DNA of 64,000 nucleotides, from positions 50,809,949 through 50,873,948 of the forward strand of contig OY757921.1 of the NCBI GenBank assembly GCA_963585895.1, written 5' to 3'. Both the position numbers and the translations under genes were made by a program. The notes beneath the pieces were generated by a model that did not search any database, was not told the DNA's origin, and saw nothing but the letters and a program-made list of their open reading frames with translations. This stretch comes from Sepioteuthis lessoniana. Lineage: Eukaryota > Mollusca > Cephalopoda > Myopsida > Loliginidae. Of the stretch, positions 44,557-54,862 are shown piece by piece (position 1 is the stretch's first letter; each line of letters starts with the position of its first letter).

Positions 44557-46651
44557 TCATCATCATCATCATGTCGCGCCGCTAGCATGGATATCCCTGA
44601 CCCTATCTCGCCACTTCTCCCTATCATTCATTGCCTCCGGCAGGTCTTCAGGGTTATATCCTGTGTCCTCACATAGTTGCTGTATGTAGGTTCGTGCTGG
44701 TCGTCCTGCTTTTGCACATCCATATGTGGGGGTCCACAGGAGTACATCGCTTATGAGCTCGTCCTTGCTTCTCCAGCAGTGTCCTGCGTGTCTGGTTCGT
44801 CTAACTTGTATAGTTTTCGTGATGGGGGGGCAAGTGTCCGTATAGTTGGTGTCTCGTGGGGTGTTGTCGCCAGGACTTGTTCAATACTGCTCTCAACATT
44901 CTATCGATAGCTGTCCATGCCTTCGTCAGTCGTGTGTCGATGTCTTTTTCGGTTGATGAGACGCTACTACCTAGGTAGGTGAATTTGTCTACAAGTTTCA
45001 GAGAGGCTCCGTCTAGTGTGGCAATGTTGCCCGTTTGGTTGTAACACATATATTCTGTTTTGTGTGCATTGACATGGAGGCCAATGCCAGCTGCGGCTCG
45101 TTCCAGACTATGCAGTAGTGTCTCTGCTTGATTAGGCGTATTCTCCAGTAACGCCAAGTCATCAGCGTAGTCGCCGTCCGTGATTGTTTTTGCGGGGTAC
45201 CTTTTGCTTCTTCTCTTAATCAGCTCGAAGCCATTTTCTCTGATTTTGTCGATCGAAGTCCTAAGCACATAGTCGAGACAGATGATAAAGAGGTACGGGG
45301 CTAGTGTGTCTCCTTGTAGTACTCCTGCGACAATGTCGAAGTATTCCGTGTCTCCATCTGGTGAACGTACTTTCACTTTGGTGTTTCTGTAGAGAATCAT
45401 TATCGCTGCTACGGTTTCTTTTGGTAGGCCGTACGCTAGTAGGATTTGCTCCATCTTCCCTCTGTGTATGGAATCGAAGGCCTTGGTAAAGTCGACAAAT
45501 AGTAATGTCGCCTGAAGGTTTTTTGCCCGAACGCCTTCAAGGATTCTACGGATGGTCAGTATTTGTGAGGTTGTGGATCTATTTCTCCGGAAGCCATTTT
45601 GGTTTTTCCTAAGAATGTTGTCTATTTTGTGTTCTATGCAGTTCCGTAGTAGGGCATTGTAGATTTTGGCTGCTATGGATGTAAGTGTTATCCCTCGGTA
45701 GTTCTTGGCTAGTCCGAGGTCACCTTTTTTAGGGAAAGGAAGGATGCATCCCTTCGTCCATCTTTCTATCCTATTTTGACTATAGACTGCGTTGCATTGC
45801 CGGAGCAGTATATCGTCGAATTGTCTAGTCTTCCACACTTCTGGGAGGATCTCGTCTAACCCTGCAGCTTTCCTATTTTTAATTCTTCTGAGAACTGAGT
45901 CGAGTTCTTCTTTGGTGAAAGGACCTAGTTTAACGTCTAATTGCTTACTGATAATTCTGGTGATCGGTTCATCCGTTATTTTCGGTGGGTTTCCCAGTAG
46001 TTTTTTGAAATGCTGTTCCCACAGTTTTACTCTTTCCTGTTGGCTTGCAGCTTTCAATTTTGCATTGGCTGTGCTCTTCCTTCTACTTACTTCGTTTATT
46101 GTTTGCCAGGCTATCCTGGATTGTCTATCTTCCATCGAGTCTCTAATCTTATCTATCTGATTTTGTATGTATTCTGCCTGTTCTTTCAGATATATTCCTG
46201 TTAATTGATATTGTGCCTTTTCTAGTTTTCGGGCATTTGTGTTTGTTGGGTTCTTCCGATAGCTTTTGGAGGCAGTTTTCACGAGTGCACGTTTTTCTCT
46301 AACCGCTAGCGTTTCCCAAGGGACTCTATATTTAGTTCTAGGTTTTGTTGGAATACACTTTGCTGCCGCCTCAAGGTGTGCTTCTACAAAATTTTCATAT
46401 TCGTCATTTGGGGTACCTTTTTCTGCCTTCTCTTGTAGTGCTTCGAATCTGTTTTTTAATTTTAATGCATATTTGTCTCTAATATCTCTGTTCTTGAGTA
46501 GGGCCCAGTCATAGTGCTTGGTTGTCGATTTTCGTGTGGCGTTTTTTCGCAGGCTTAGTCGTACTTTGGCCGTAACTATTCGATGATCGGAGGACACACC
46601 CTCGAAAGAGGAGTATGCCTCGCAATTCATCACACTGTTTTTCCATTTCCT
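44557..46651 (-). mobile_element. RTE-like LINE, 5'-truncated, nearly intact frame
   Basis: A non-LTR retrotransposon on the minus strand. It is truncated near the end of its apurinic endonuclease domain; the first recognisable residues are 'CEAYSSFEGVSSDHRIV', of which 'SDHRIV' is the usual AP-endonuclease ending. The rest of the reverse transcriptase frame is intact. A single extra base in the run of G at 44824-44830 shifts the frame; homology continues in the next frame ('TKTIQVRRTRHAGH'-like) to an (ATG/ATC)n tail at 44557-44578. That tail type and the RT motifs point to the RTE group (RTE or Proto2), from memory. The open frame suggests a young insertion. Confidence 0.85.
44801..46651 (-). 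pseudogene. RTE-like reverse transcriptase frame
   Basis: The longest open frame in the window: 663 codons from 46792, of which about 616 (from 46651) belong to the element. The first 47 codons are flanking DNA. Domains: end of endonuclease ('SSDHRIVTAKVRLSL'), a linker with a possible coiled segment, then reverse transcriptase. Visible RT motifs: 'IKNRKAAGLDEILPEVW', 'ILPFPKKGD', 'NYRGITLTSIAAKIYN', 'FVDFTKAFDSIHRGKM', 'AGVLQGDTLAPYLFII' and 'GDYADDLALL', with YADD at residues 542-545 (about 45158-45169). All catalytic Asp are present. After 'TRLTKAWTAIDR' the sequence jumps to 'MLRAVLNKSW', skipping a stretch of about 45 residues found in the copy at 38110-38358. The frame then meets the G-run frameshift. 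It is not expected to be mobile, since the endonuclease is truncated. Confidence 0.85.
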
Positions 46652-46782
46652 GTTTGTGTATAAGTGTGTATTTGAATGTGTGTGTTGTGTGTTTCTCTGT
46701 GCATGTGTACATGTATATATAACATAGTAAGTATCTAGAGTAGAACTGAAGATGGGCAAAGCATTTAAACACTTCAGCACAC

Positions 46783-46794
<12 letters not shown>

Positions 46795-46815
<21 letters not shown>

Positions 46816-46845
46816 CTGTGCGAATAGATTTTTAACCCAAATCCT

Positions 46846-46901
<56 letters not shown>
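46795..46901. repeat. Two (TA)n arrays
   Basis: A short TA run at 46795-46815 and a 50-bp one at 46852-46901, upstream of the RTE 5' truncation. Confidence 0.95.
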
Positions 46902-46904
<3 letters not shown>

Positions 46905-47066
46905 AACAGTGTTCATTGTTACTATCTCACTTTGTGGGTTTGTGGCAGACCAATCGCAATATAATTTGGAGAGTGCTCAATATCTGTGCTAGAACTATTA
47001 TATAGTAGTAAGTAAATATATATATCAGTTTTTATGTATATTGTAATTGCATGGAAGCTTGATGCG

Positions 47067-47070
<4 letters not shown>

Positions 47071-47101
<31 letters not shown>
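47071..47101. repeat. (TA)n array
   Basis: About 31 bp of TA dinucleotides. Confidence 0.95.
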
Positions 47102-47104
<3 letters not shown>

Positions 47105-47332
47105 AAGAATACACACACACACAATTATACTATTACGTATATGCATATACTTCAATGTATCTTCGTACTCTAGATAAATATGCACATATCATAAACAGAA
47201 ACCACACTAAGTATACACCTGTATGTATAGATAGAGATACAGATAAAGTCTTCTAAGATTTTTCAGGTGCTTTTAAAAAAAAAAAAAAACCAGACATACA
47301 CATGCATTTATATAGTTATATACGCATTCAAA

Positions 47333-47334
<2 letters not shown>

Positions 47335-47380
<46 letters not shown>
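47335..47380. repeat. (TA)n array, left of fold-back element
   Basis: About 46 bp; the left arm of the fold-back element begins within three bases of its end. Confidence 0.95.
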
Positions 47381-47382
47381 GG

Positions 47383-48062
47383 AAATTTCATTAAACATAA
47401 TAGACATTTTATGCCTACATATTTTCTTCTGGATCCGTTCGAATTCCCGTATTACTTTTATAGTATTCGGGGGGAATTGATTTATGTATTCTCCATAGTT
47501 GTATGTATCCCTAGTACTTTCTGTCCGACTTTGGGCCATCATCAGGGGAGGATCTATTACAAAAGTGATGTAAGTTTTGTTTTAGCATATTACTACTGTG
47601 TAAGGGTGTCTTTGCCAACTACGAAAAATTCTCACCGACAACACGACAATATTAGAACATCAAAATAATAAACAATAACTTCAGATTCTCGAAGCACTAC
47701 ATATTAGAAACCTGCAACCAACATTTAATAGAATTAATTTTCAAACCAGTGCTAATGTACTTAAATGTCTTTAGCTACTGGCACTAATTATAGAATTACA
47801 TTTAAAAGCAAACGCCATAATCTTCAACGGCAAAGACGCCCTTACACAGTAGTAATATGCTAAAACAAAACTTACATCACTTTTGTTATAGATCCTCCCC
47901 TGATGATGGCCCATAGTCGGGCAGAAAGTACTAGGGATACATACAACTATGGACAATACATAAATCGATTCCCCCCGAATACGATAAAAGTAATACATGG
48001 AATTCGAACGGATCCAGAAGAAAATATATAGACATAAAATATCTATTATGTTTAATGAAATT
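47383..48062. mobile_element. Fold-back element with about 230-bp inverted arms
   Basis: Left arm 47383-47616 and right arm 47829-48062 are inverted copies (by eye over 90 percent) around a spacer of about 212 bp. Matching blocks run in mirror order: 'aaatttcattaaacataat', 'tctggatccgttcgaatt', 'agtactttctgtccgact', 'catcaggggaggatctatt' and 'tattactactgtgtaaggg'. The spacer matches 33311-33477. AT arrays flank both ends. On the minus strand the left arm reads 'MMAQSRTESTRDTYNYGE' and on; the right arm carries the same coding sense on the plus strand. It could be a long-TIR MITE, a fold-back transposon, or two copies of one repeat inserted head to head. No transposase is encoded. Confidence 0.8.
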
Positions 48063-48088
48063 TGCATTAACGAAGAAATGCTGCCTAA

Positions 48089-48094
<6 letters not shown>

Positions 48095-48140
<46 letters not shown>
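48095..48140. repeat. (AT)n array, right of fold-back element
   Basis: About 46 bp, following the 'gaaatgctgcctaaata' sequence that ends this family. Confidence 0.95.
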
Positions 48141-48143
<3 letters not shown>

Positions 48144-48541
48144 TAAAATTTTGTAAATAATGATTATATATAAGGCGTGTGTAAAAGATTTCAGAAATTA
48201 CCATTTACAAAAGTTTACTTTTGTAGCTATGGAGAAAAATTGAAAAAACAAATAATCCAAAATGATGAATTTATTGCGAAAGAAATTCGACGCTATAACG
48301 TTTCGATTTTAATAAACTATCATCAAGACTTTAAAAATGGTGATACCAAGTGTTGATAGAACCACGATGGCACTTCGATAAAATACAAACAAGGGAGGAA
48401 ATTGTATATGCAAAGAAAGGACATCCAACTGTTCAGTCTTTAAATTCAGCAATAAATTCATTACTTTTGGATTACTTTGTTTTTCAATTTCTCTCCATGC
48501 CGTTGGATTCTTTTCCATTTTTTACTTCCCTTCTGTTGTTG

Positions 48542-48543
<2 letters not shown>

Positions 48544-48580
<37 letters not shown>
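48544..48580. repeat. (TA)n array
   Basis: About 37 bp of TA dinucleotides within unassigned DNA. Confidence 0.95.
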
Positions 48581-48581
<1 letters not shown>

Positions 48582-49285
48582 GTATTCACACTGACATTGT
48601 TAGGTTCTCATCGAAGTGTTCGTTAGTCTATAGAGAACAGACAAACAAACGCTTTCCAATTATCAATAGATTTCTTGTAAGTGCTTGTTACTTAGGTATA
48701 ATGGGACTCTCAATATCACATAAACACGACCTTTATTCACTTTATATTTGATACTTTACTATTTTCCTTCTTTTTAGAATACACAAAGGGTGTGGGGTCA
48801 AAGAGTGACACACATTATATTAGATGGTATCGACTACTGTCATCACTTATCGGCAAGAACGAGATCAACACAGCAATAATAAGTTAAGGCAGCTGACATA
48901 AAAAAAAAGAAAAAGTGTTATTTGAAGAGAAGAACCTGCGTATATCTAGAAAAGCAAAACGAGAATTGAGCGTCTTTATAAACGCAATTATTTGATCAGG
49001 CGTTCCTCTAAACGCAATTATTGACCAAACTGAAATAATGGTTTTCATCCTTCAGCAAGAAGCAAATACATTCAAGTAATATATGCAAATATTCTTGGAA
49101 TTTACTCAGCTTTGCTTTGACTTGCACATAGACTTACTATTCCGGTTATTCCTAAATAAATTCCCATCTAAGTACTGAAGAAACTTATCCTTGCTTAACT
49201 GCTGTGATCCATCAGGAAACGAAGGTTTTAGCATGACTTGATCCTTAGTCCAACCAGTTGGCAGAGCTTAAAATAAGATAGCAGT
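48581..49285. other. No gene seen
   Basis: AT-rich DNA with a near-duplicate word pair 'taaacgcaattatt' at about 48979 and 49013. No coding or repeat-family match. Confidence 0.4.
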
Positions 49286-49289
49286 AACC

Positions 49290-49620
49290 TCTGTGTCTTG
49301 GGTATGAAACAATACTGCCTCATGAGGGGAGGCTATAGTTCTGGAGGTCTAGGGGAGTTTAAAGTGCTCTTTTATTGCCATTACACCACGCTGACCTGGA
49401 GTGGTAGTACCTGTTAGGGTCCTAACTATGAAAAAAATAGATGTGTTTAAACATGATTTGAATTAGACAGGAATATTTTATATCATATGATCATGAGCAA
49501 AGAAAGTATACAAAAATGTAAACAAAAAAATATACGCCTGTCCCTAGCGTCTGGGCATAAAATACCGCCAGATGGGTTGACATACCATTTAAATGAATGA
49601 ATGAATCAATCAATCGATCA
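49290..49620 (+). repeat. M repeat, head and tail
   Basis: Head ('gtcttgggtatgaaacaat', 'gacctggagtggtagtacc', 'tgttagggtcctaactatg'), one degenerate monomer, and the tail ('tagcgtctgggcataaaat', 'gatgggttgacataccatt') with GAAT/CAAT simple sequence at the end. Confidence 0.7.
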
Positions 49621-49879
49621 CTGTACAAGTGCTCCTGATATATAAAATGGAAATAGATGTTGATACACTTTAAGATAATGATTAACAAGTTAGACCAGAA
49701 GATCATGAATACTGTAATACATACAGAATGGACACGTATATAAATCAGACTTAGCCAATGCTTAATAAACATTATGAGATTTAATGAAATTTCGAATAGC
49801 GTGTCACAAAATATAATCGGGGAAAATCCAAACTTATCAACAGAGTTAAGGGTAAGCTGACTGTAACCTTTGCAAATGA

Positions 49880-50038
49880 GTAAGAAACATCCCCACCCAC
49901 TAAAAAATGAATGTCTTGGGTATTATACTAAACTACGAATACTGGTGAAGCTCCAGTTTTAGATATGTACGGAATGTGGTGTACCCCTCATTGCTATTAC
50001 TCTCACTTCCAATCTTGACATAGCTTGGTAGAGCCTGC
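49880..50038 (+). repeat. M repeat, head only
   Basis: Head words 'cttgggtattatactaaac', 'gtacccctcattgctatta' and 'cttggtagagcctgcattt'. Cut off by an RTE 3' end. Confidence 0.6.
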
Positions 50039-50040
50039 AT

Positions 50041-50165
50041 TTTGTCTGAGCAGACATGTAGGTACGTTCTTGCTAGTCGTCCAGCATTGGCACATCCATG
50101 TGTAGGGGTCTATAGGAGAACGTCACTTATGAGTCCGTCAACAGTTTTCCGACAGTTTTATTATA
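50041..50165 (-). repeat. RTE-like LINE 3' end fragment
   Basis: Reverse-strand RTE end: 'catgtaggtacgttcttgc', 'cacatccatgtgtaggggt' and 'gagaacgtcacttatgag'. Confidence 0.65.
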
Positions 50166-50644
50166 TGTATTAACTTTTTGGAATCATGGAAATTAAACTT
50201 GTGATTACTTTCAAAATTATGTTTGACAAAGCCGTTATTTATATTTCCTTTTTTCAAGTCTCAAATGGGCTCGGATATCCGTTTTTTGATGTAACATCCA
50301 GATTCACCCACATATTTTTTTATTAGAATCCAGTTTGTTTCCTTTTTTTGGTCCGGTTGGTGCTGAAAAATTACAAAATCCCTGATATAAAATAATTAGG
50401 CTTCCTCGTTTACATATGCTAAGATAGGCAAATAGATTAAACAAAGATAGAAAGAAGAAGGGTAACATTAATGAAAACAGATATGTTTATGGAATGCTTG
50501 TAATGGACATGAACCCAAAAATATAATTTGTAGATCGATAGATATAATACGGATTTTTTCTTTAATTTTCAAACGCTAATTACATCACAGAAGATCTACA
50601 TTTTTCTTTTTTAAGTAGAGAAATTCTATTTTAAATTGAATTAC

Positions 50645-50797
50645 CATGACCAGAAAATTTGGCGAATACTTGCGCACGACAGTTCTTTCGACCTTATTAG
50701 GTTTCATCAGCAGTGTATACAATGATCTCCACCACTGGAGATCGAACCAGCGATCACAGAGCCGAAACTCTACAACTGAGCCATTAATTCATATTCA
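50645..50797 (-). repeat. SINE-D, left copy of an inverted pair
   Basis: On the minus strand: a tRNA-like head with 'tggctcagttgtagagttt' (A-box region) and 'ctggttcgatctccag' (B-box), then 'ctgatgaaacctaataagg', 'tcgaaagaactgtcgtgcg' and the 3' end near 50645. A fourth SINE family, seen only at this locus in the window. Confidence 0.8.
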
Positions 50798-50825
50798 GAT
50801 TAATTTGGCGTCACTCCTGTGCGAT

Positions 50826-51002
50826 ATGAACTGATGGCTCAGTTGTAGAGTTTCGGCTTTGTAATCTATGGTCTCTGGTTCGATCTTCCAGTTGTGGAGA
50901 TCACGTTATACAATGCTGATGAGACCTAAGAAGGTCGAAACAGCTGTCCTGTGTTTCTGTATGTCATGCGTAAGTGTTTGCCGGATTTTCTGGGCATGAC
51001 GA
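50826..51002 (+). repeat. SINE-D, right copy of an inverted pair
   Basis: The mirror of 50645-50797: 'tggctcagttgtagagttt', 'ctggttcgatcttccag', 'gatgagacctaagaaggtcg' and the 3' end 'tttgccggattttctgggc'. The two heads face each other across about 28 bp. Confidence 0.8.
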
Positions 51003-51148
51003 TTAAATTTACAATAAATCAGAAAGGTTTGAAACAGAACACCACCAATGGAAATAGTATGTCTTTTCTTCGTATGATAACTCATAATCCTAAATGAAAG
51101 TCAAAAGATTCAATCAATGAGAACATCTGAAGATTTTGTGCGTTTGCA

Positions 51149-51250
51149 TATATATATATATATATATATATAAAGATGGTACATTTGCATGCATATATAT
51201 ATAAAGATGGTACATTTGCATATATATATGTACATATATAAAGATGGTTG
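51149..51250. repeat. Small minisatellite with AT runs
   Basis: Three units of 'aaagatggtacatttgcat' (the last ending 'aaagatggttg') separated by TA runs of different length. Confidence 0.85.
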
Positions 51251-51308
51251 TTGTAGGTCCAAAGAAAGAATGAGGATATATTTTAAAATAAGAAGGTCCA
51301 CGTACGCG

Positions 51309-51310
<2 letters not shown>

Positions 51311-51372
<62 letters not shown>
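51311..51372. repeat. (AT)n(GT)n array
   Basis: About 35 bp AT then about 27 bp GT. Confidence 0.95.
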
Positions 51373-51413
51373 TTCCAGTTCATTTCTTTCGTCAGAGAAC
51401 ATAAGTTGCGCAA

Positions 51414-51415
<2 letters not shown>

Positions 51416-51450
<35 letters not shown>
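51416..51450. repeat. (TA)n array, left of mariner C
   Basis: About 35 bp; mariner C starts right after its last TA. Confidence 0.95.
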
Positions 51451-51452
<2 letters not shown>

Positions 51453-52330
51453 TAGTGCATTCAATAAGTTTCCAGACTTTTTTGTACAGGCATTTAAAAT
51501 TGTCATAGACTCTTGAAAATTCAGTATCTTATTGCTATACATCTTATGAGATGACTGAACAATTTTTATGATTTCAGCTTCAAATGAACAGCTACTGCAG
51601 CAATTGGAGTACACCCTACTAAAGCCTGATTGTCACGGCTGGTGAATTTCAAAAATGTAATCTGAACGCGAGGAAAAACGATATGCAATGAAATTCTGTT
51701 TTAAACTTGGACAAAATGCCACAGAAACGTATGGAATGCTTCAGACTGCTTTTGGACTATCTTGCGTGAATCGAGCATCATTTTTTGAGTGGCTAAGAGA
51801 TTCAAGGAAGGCAAGAAATCGGTTAGGGATAATGAGAGGCGTGGGAGGAGTAAGGAAGTCAATACACCAGAGTTGATTGGCCGAAGGCTTAGGGTTAGGG
51901 TTAGGGTCACTATGGTGAGGTTTTATGGGAGTTCAGGAAGAGATTCCATCGGAAGAGGCCAGCACTCTTCAAGTCGGGTCAGTGGCATTTCCACCAGGAC
52001 AATGCACCCGTCCACAACTCCATCCTTGTCACCAACTATTTAACCAAGATGGGCATCAAGACAGTTCCTCACCCTCCCTACAGTCCAGACATTGCTCACT
52101 GTGACTTTTGCTTATTCCCTAGGCTCAGTGGCTGTCGTTTTGAGACCATTGAGGGGATGAAAGAGACTGTGACGAAGGTCATTGACACGCTGACACAAGA
52201 GGACTTTCCTGGGGCCTTCCAGAAGTTGTTGGAACGGTACAACAAGTCCATTGTAGTCGGAAGAGTTTCATGTGTGTACTATCAATAAAAGTGCTAATAC
52301 GAAAAAAGTCTGGAAATTTATTTAATGATC

Positions 52331-52334
<4 letters not shown>
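51451..52334 (+). mobile_element. Mariner derivative C
   Basis: An 884-bp mariner with both terminal inverted repeats ('caataagtttccagac' at 51461, 'gtctggaaatttatttaat' at the 3' end) and TA on both sides. The N-terminal frame at 51688 reads 'MKFCFKLGQNATETYGML' and reaches 'TPELIGRR'. It then crosses (TTAGGG)3 at 51889-51906 and continues, after frame changes, with 'QWHFHQDNAPVHNSILVT' (about 51980-52035), 'MGIKTVPHPPYSPDIAHCDF' at 52049, and 'EDFPGAFQKLLERYNKS'. The second and third catalytic Asp regions are kept; the first is deleted. This is the same deletion as in copies A and B. An AATAAA lies at 52285 before the 3' inverted repeat. Confidence 0.9.

Positions 52335-52391
<57 letters not shown>
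52335..52391. repeat. (TA)n array, right of mariner C
   Basis: About 57 bp of TA repeats. Together with 51416-51450 it brackets mariner C. Confidence 0.95.
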
Positions 52392-52394
<3 letters not shown>

Positions 52395-52604
52395 TGATAC
52401 CATTATGCTAGACGCTCCAAAGAAAGGGACGTATATAGCCTGAAAATGGCCAATGAATGTTCTACTCGAAATGTCTTGTAAACTATAGTGTATACAATAG
52501 AATAAACTTCTCTATAGAGTTCTCTGAATTTAACAGTTTATTCGATCTTTAACAATTTTGTAAATCTAAATTCGGGCGATGGTCTGTTTTTGTGTATGTG
52601 TGTA

Positions 52605-52822
52605 TTAGGGTCGTTCAAAAATTTCTAAGCCTAATCATCTACGCTTCATCATTGGATTTGTTGTATACTTCTCACCTTTTGTATGGGCGTCACCACTACA
52701 TAAATTAAGACAGAAATCTGAATCAGTTCATCTAGTTTTATAAGAAACCGTAGTTTCTTACACCAAGAAAAATGTTCAGTTATGACTCTTCTTTCTTAGT
52801 GAGGCTTTTTGAATGACTCTCG
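52605..52822. mobile_element. Small MITE with TA duplication
   Basis: A 218-bp segment flanked by TA (52603-52604 and 52823-52824). Imperfect terminal inverted repeats ('ttagggtcgttcaaaa' and, inverted, 'cgagagtcattcaaaa') match at most positions. No coding capacity. Tc1/mariner-type MITE by target site. Confidence 0.55.
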
Positions 52823-52824
52823 TA

Positions 52825-53170
52825 TGCGTATGTATGTCTATTCATGTGATTGTGTACGTTTCTCAGTGCGTACGTATGTGTTCTTTTTTTTTTTTTACGT
52901 CGGTTCGCATGTATGGAAACAACATAAATTATGCAGTGATGTGGAGATTTAAATGTACATACATCTTAGGATAAATGCATCATGAGAAAGTCGGAAGAAA
53001 TGTGTTCAAAAATGATTTAGTGCATGTGAGCTTAGTGTTACGAAATGGGAGAAAATGCCTTTCAGTAAAGAGAAAATAGGAAAAAAGGAATCTAACTTAA
53101 GGAAAATAAAAGACGAATGTAGATAGAAAGCAAAAAGGGAAAACTTTGAAAGAAACAGAGAACGAGTTAC
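52825..53170. other. No gene seen
   Basis: AT-rich DNA passing into purine-rich sequence from about 53090. Confidence 0.4.
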
Positions 53171-53192
53171 ACACACACACACTCACACACAC

Positions 53193-53273
<81 letters not shown>

Positions 53274-53970
53274 CAAAGCCAAGTGAGTGAAAGAAAAAGA
53301 ATAAAGTGGGGATGGAGAAGGAAAATTAATGGACAGGAATTAAAGAAAGAATGAGAAAAAAAAAGGAGAAAAAGAAAGGAAAAGAAAGAGTGAAAGGGGA
53401 TGAAGAGTATTAAAGAGAAATATATTTTCAAATAAAGCTTAAAAAGAAAGAAAGAATGAAAGCGAGATAGAGAGAGCGAAAGAAAGAAAGAAAGAAAGAA
53501 AGAAAGAAAAAAGAAAGAACGAAAGAAAGAAAATGAAAGGAAGGGTTATAATAAATATCAGTAAAATAAATATATAAAAGAACCAACACTGAATTAAAGA
53601 AAATAAATGAAAGATCGAAAGAAACAATTAATGACGACAATAAATAAAGTAATAAAGAAATAAGAAAGAAACATAGTGACTGGACGAATCATAATAAAGT
53701 GTAGCAAGAAAATATCAATTGGAGAATGACACAGAAAGAAAGAAAGAAAGAAGGAAATTGAAGAATCAGAATAAAGTATTAAAAAGAAATATATACTGAG
53801 ATATAATACAGAAATAAAAAAAAACGAAAGAAGAAATCAAAATATATAAAAAGATAGAGTCAGAAAGAAGGAAAAATAGTATATAAGAAGAGACTAAATA
53901 GAAAGAAGAAGAATGAAACGAAAGATGAAGTTGGAGGTGGTGAAAGGAAGATAAGAAAGAAAGCATTTTC
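53171..53970. repeat. Microsatellites and long purine-strand tract
   Basis: CA repeats, then TAGA and GA arrays (53171-53270), then about 700 bp in which the plus strand is mostly A and G with imperfect GAAA units (dense at 53440-53540). Minus-strand frames rich in S, F and L here are artefacts of this composition. Confidence 0.85.
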
Positions 53971-54381
53971 AAAATGGAGGGAAAATGGAACGGGAGTTGA
54001 GAAAATTAGTTCATCAGAGCAACACCACCACCAGCTGCAGAAGTAGTGAGCAAGGTCAAAAGAAATTACCTCATTTGCCAAAATGTCACTGTTCCATAAA
54101 GTCATGAACTTGACACAGTGATGTCAGCATGTCGTTTGTCAGCTATTTTTTTCGAACGGTTCCGATTTAAACAGCCCCAGCTTTTATCAACGACCTCTAC
54201 CCTCTCGGATTAACATCTACACATTTCGTGGGCTTCCTTGAAGGTCTTTGTCTTTCTGCTTCCCTTGAAAACATTCATTTAGTCATTTGTTTTCGCTTTC
54301 TCTCTCTCTCACTTACTCTCAATCTCTATTTTACTTGACTCTTGCGGAAGTTTGCATTAAATGGGGATTTGTGAAATGTCA

Positions 54382-54382
<1 letters not shown>

Positions 54383-54427
<45 letters not shown>
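54383..54427. repeat. (AAT)n array
   Basis: About 45 bp of AAT units directly preceding an R4-like 5' truncation point. Confidence 0.95.
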
Positions 54428-54428
<1 letters not shown>

Positions 54429-54783
54429 CCTGCCGATCGTGGATTTATTTTCCCGGGGAACGACAGAATGAAAATCAAAGAAATCGAAAAGAGAGATAAG
54501 TACTTAGAACTTGTCAGAGACAAAAAATGCTACGGAATATGAAGGTTGATTTTGGCGCGCTCGGAACAATCCCCAAAGGATAGGTGAAGGGATTGGAAGA
54601 TTTAGGGATCAGAAGACTAGCGGAAACCATCCAGACTACAGCATAATTAAGATCGGCTAGAATACTGAGAAGAGTCCTGGAGATTTAAGGAGACTTGCTG
54701 TCACTCAGACTGCAGTGAAAGACCACTAGCTTGACCTGGTGTAAAAAACACGCAAGGAGAAAATAATAATGATAATAATCTGA
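54428..54783 (+). repeat. R4-like LINE 3' end, copy 1 of 3
   Basis: Starts at the (AAT)n array with the endonuclease-region words 'tgccgatcgtggattta', 'gagagataagtacttag' and 'ggattggaagatttaggg', then the 3' end with tail 'aataataatgataataat'. Broken peptides 'GIRRLAETIQTTA' and 'LRSARILRRVLE' are readable. Confidence 0.75.
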
Positions 54784-54862
54784 TAAAGCTTGCCGTCACT
54801 CGGACTCAAGTAAGAGACCAACTGTTAGAGCTTGTGAGAAAAATTTGCAAGGAGGAAATAAT
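54784..54862 (+). repeat. R4-like LINE 3' end, copy 2 of 3
   Basis: Only the last 75 bp of the element ('cttgccgtcactcggactc' to 'ttgcaaggaggaaataat'), starting right after the tail of copy 1. Confidence 0.7.

Noticed and set aside
45304..46514. Several plus-strand frames of 61-122 codons
   Set aside because: Antisense shadows of the RTE-like reverse transcriptase frame.
53183..53640. Leucine/serine/phenylalanine-rich minus-strand frames
   Set aside because: GA and GAAA repeats read on the opposite strand.
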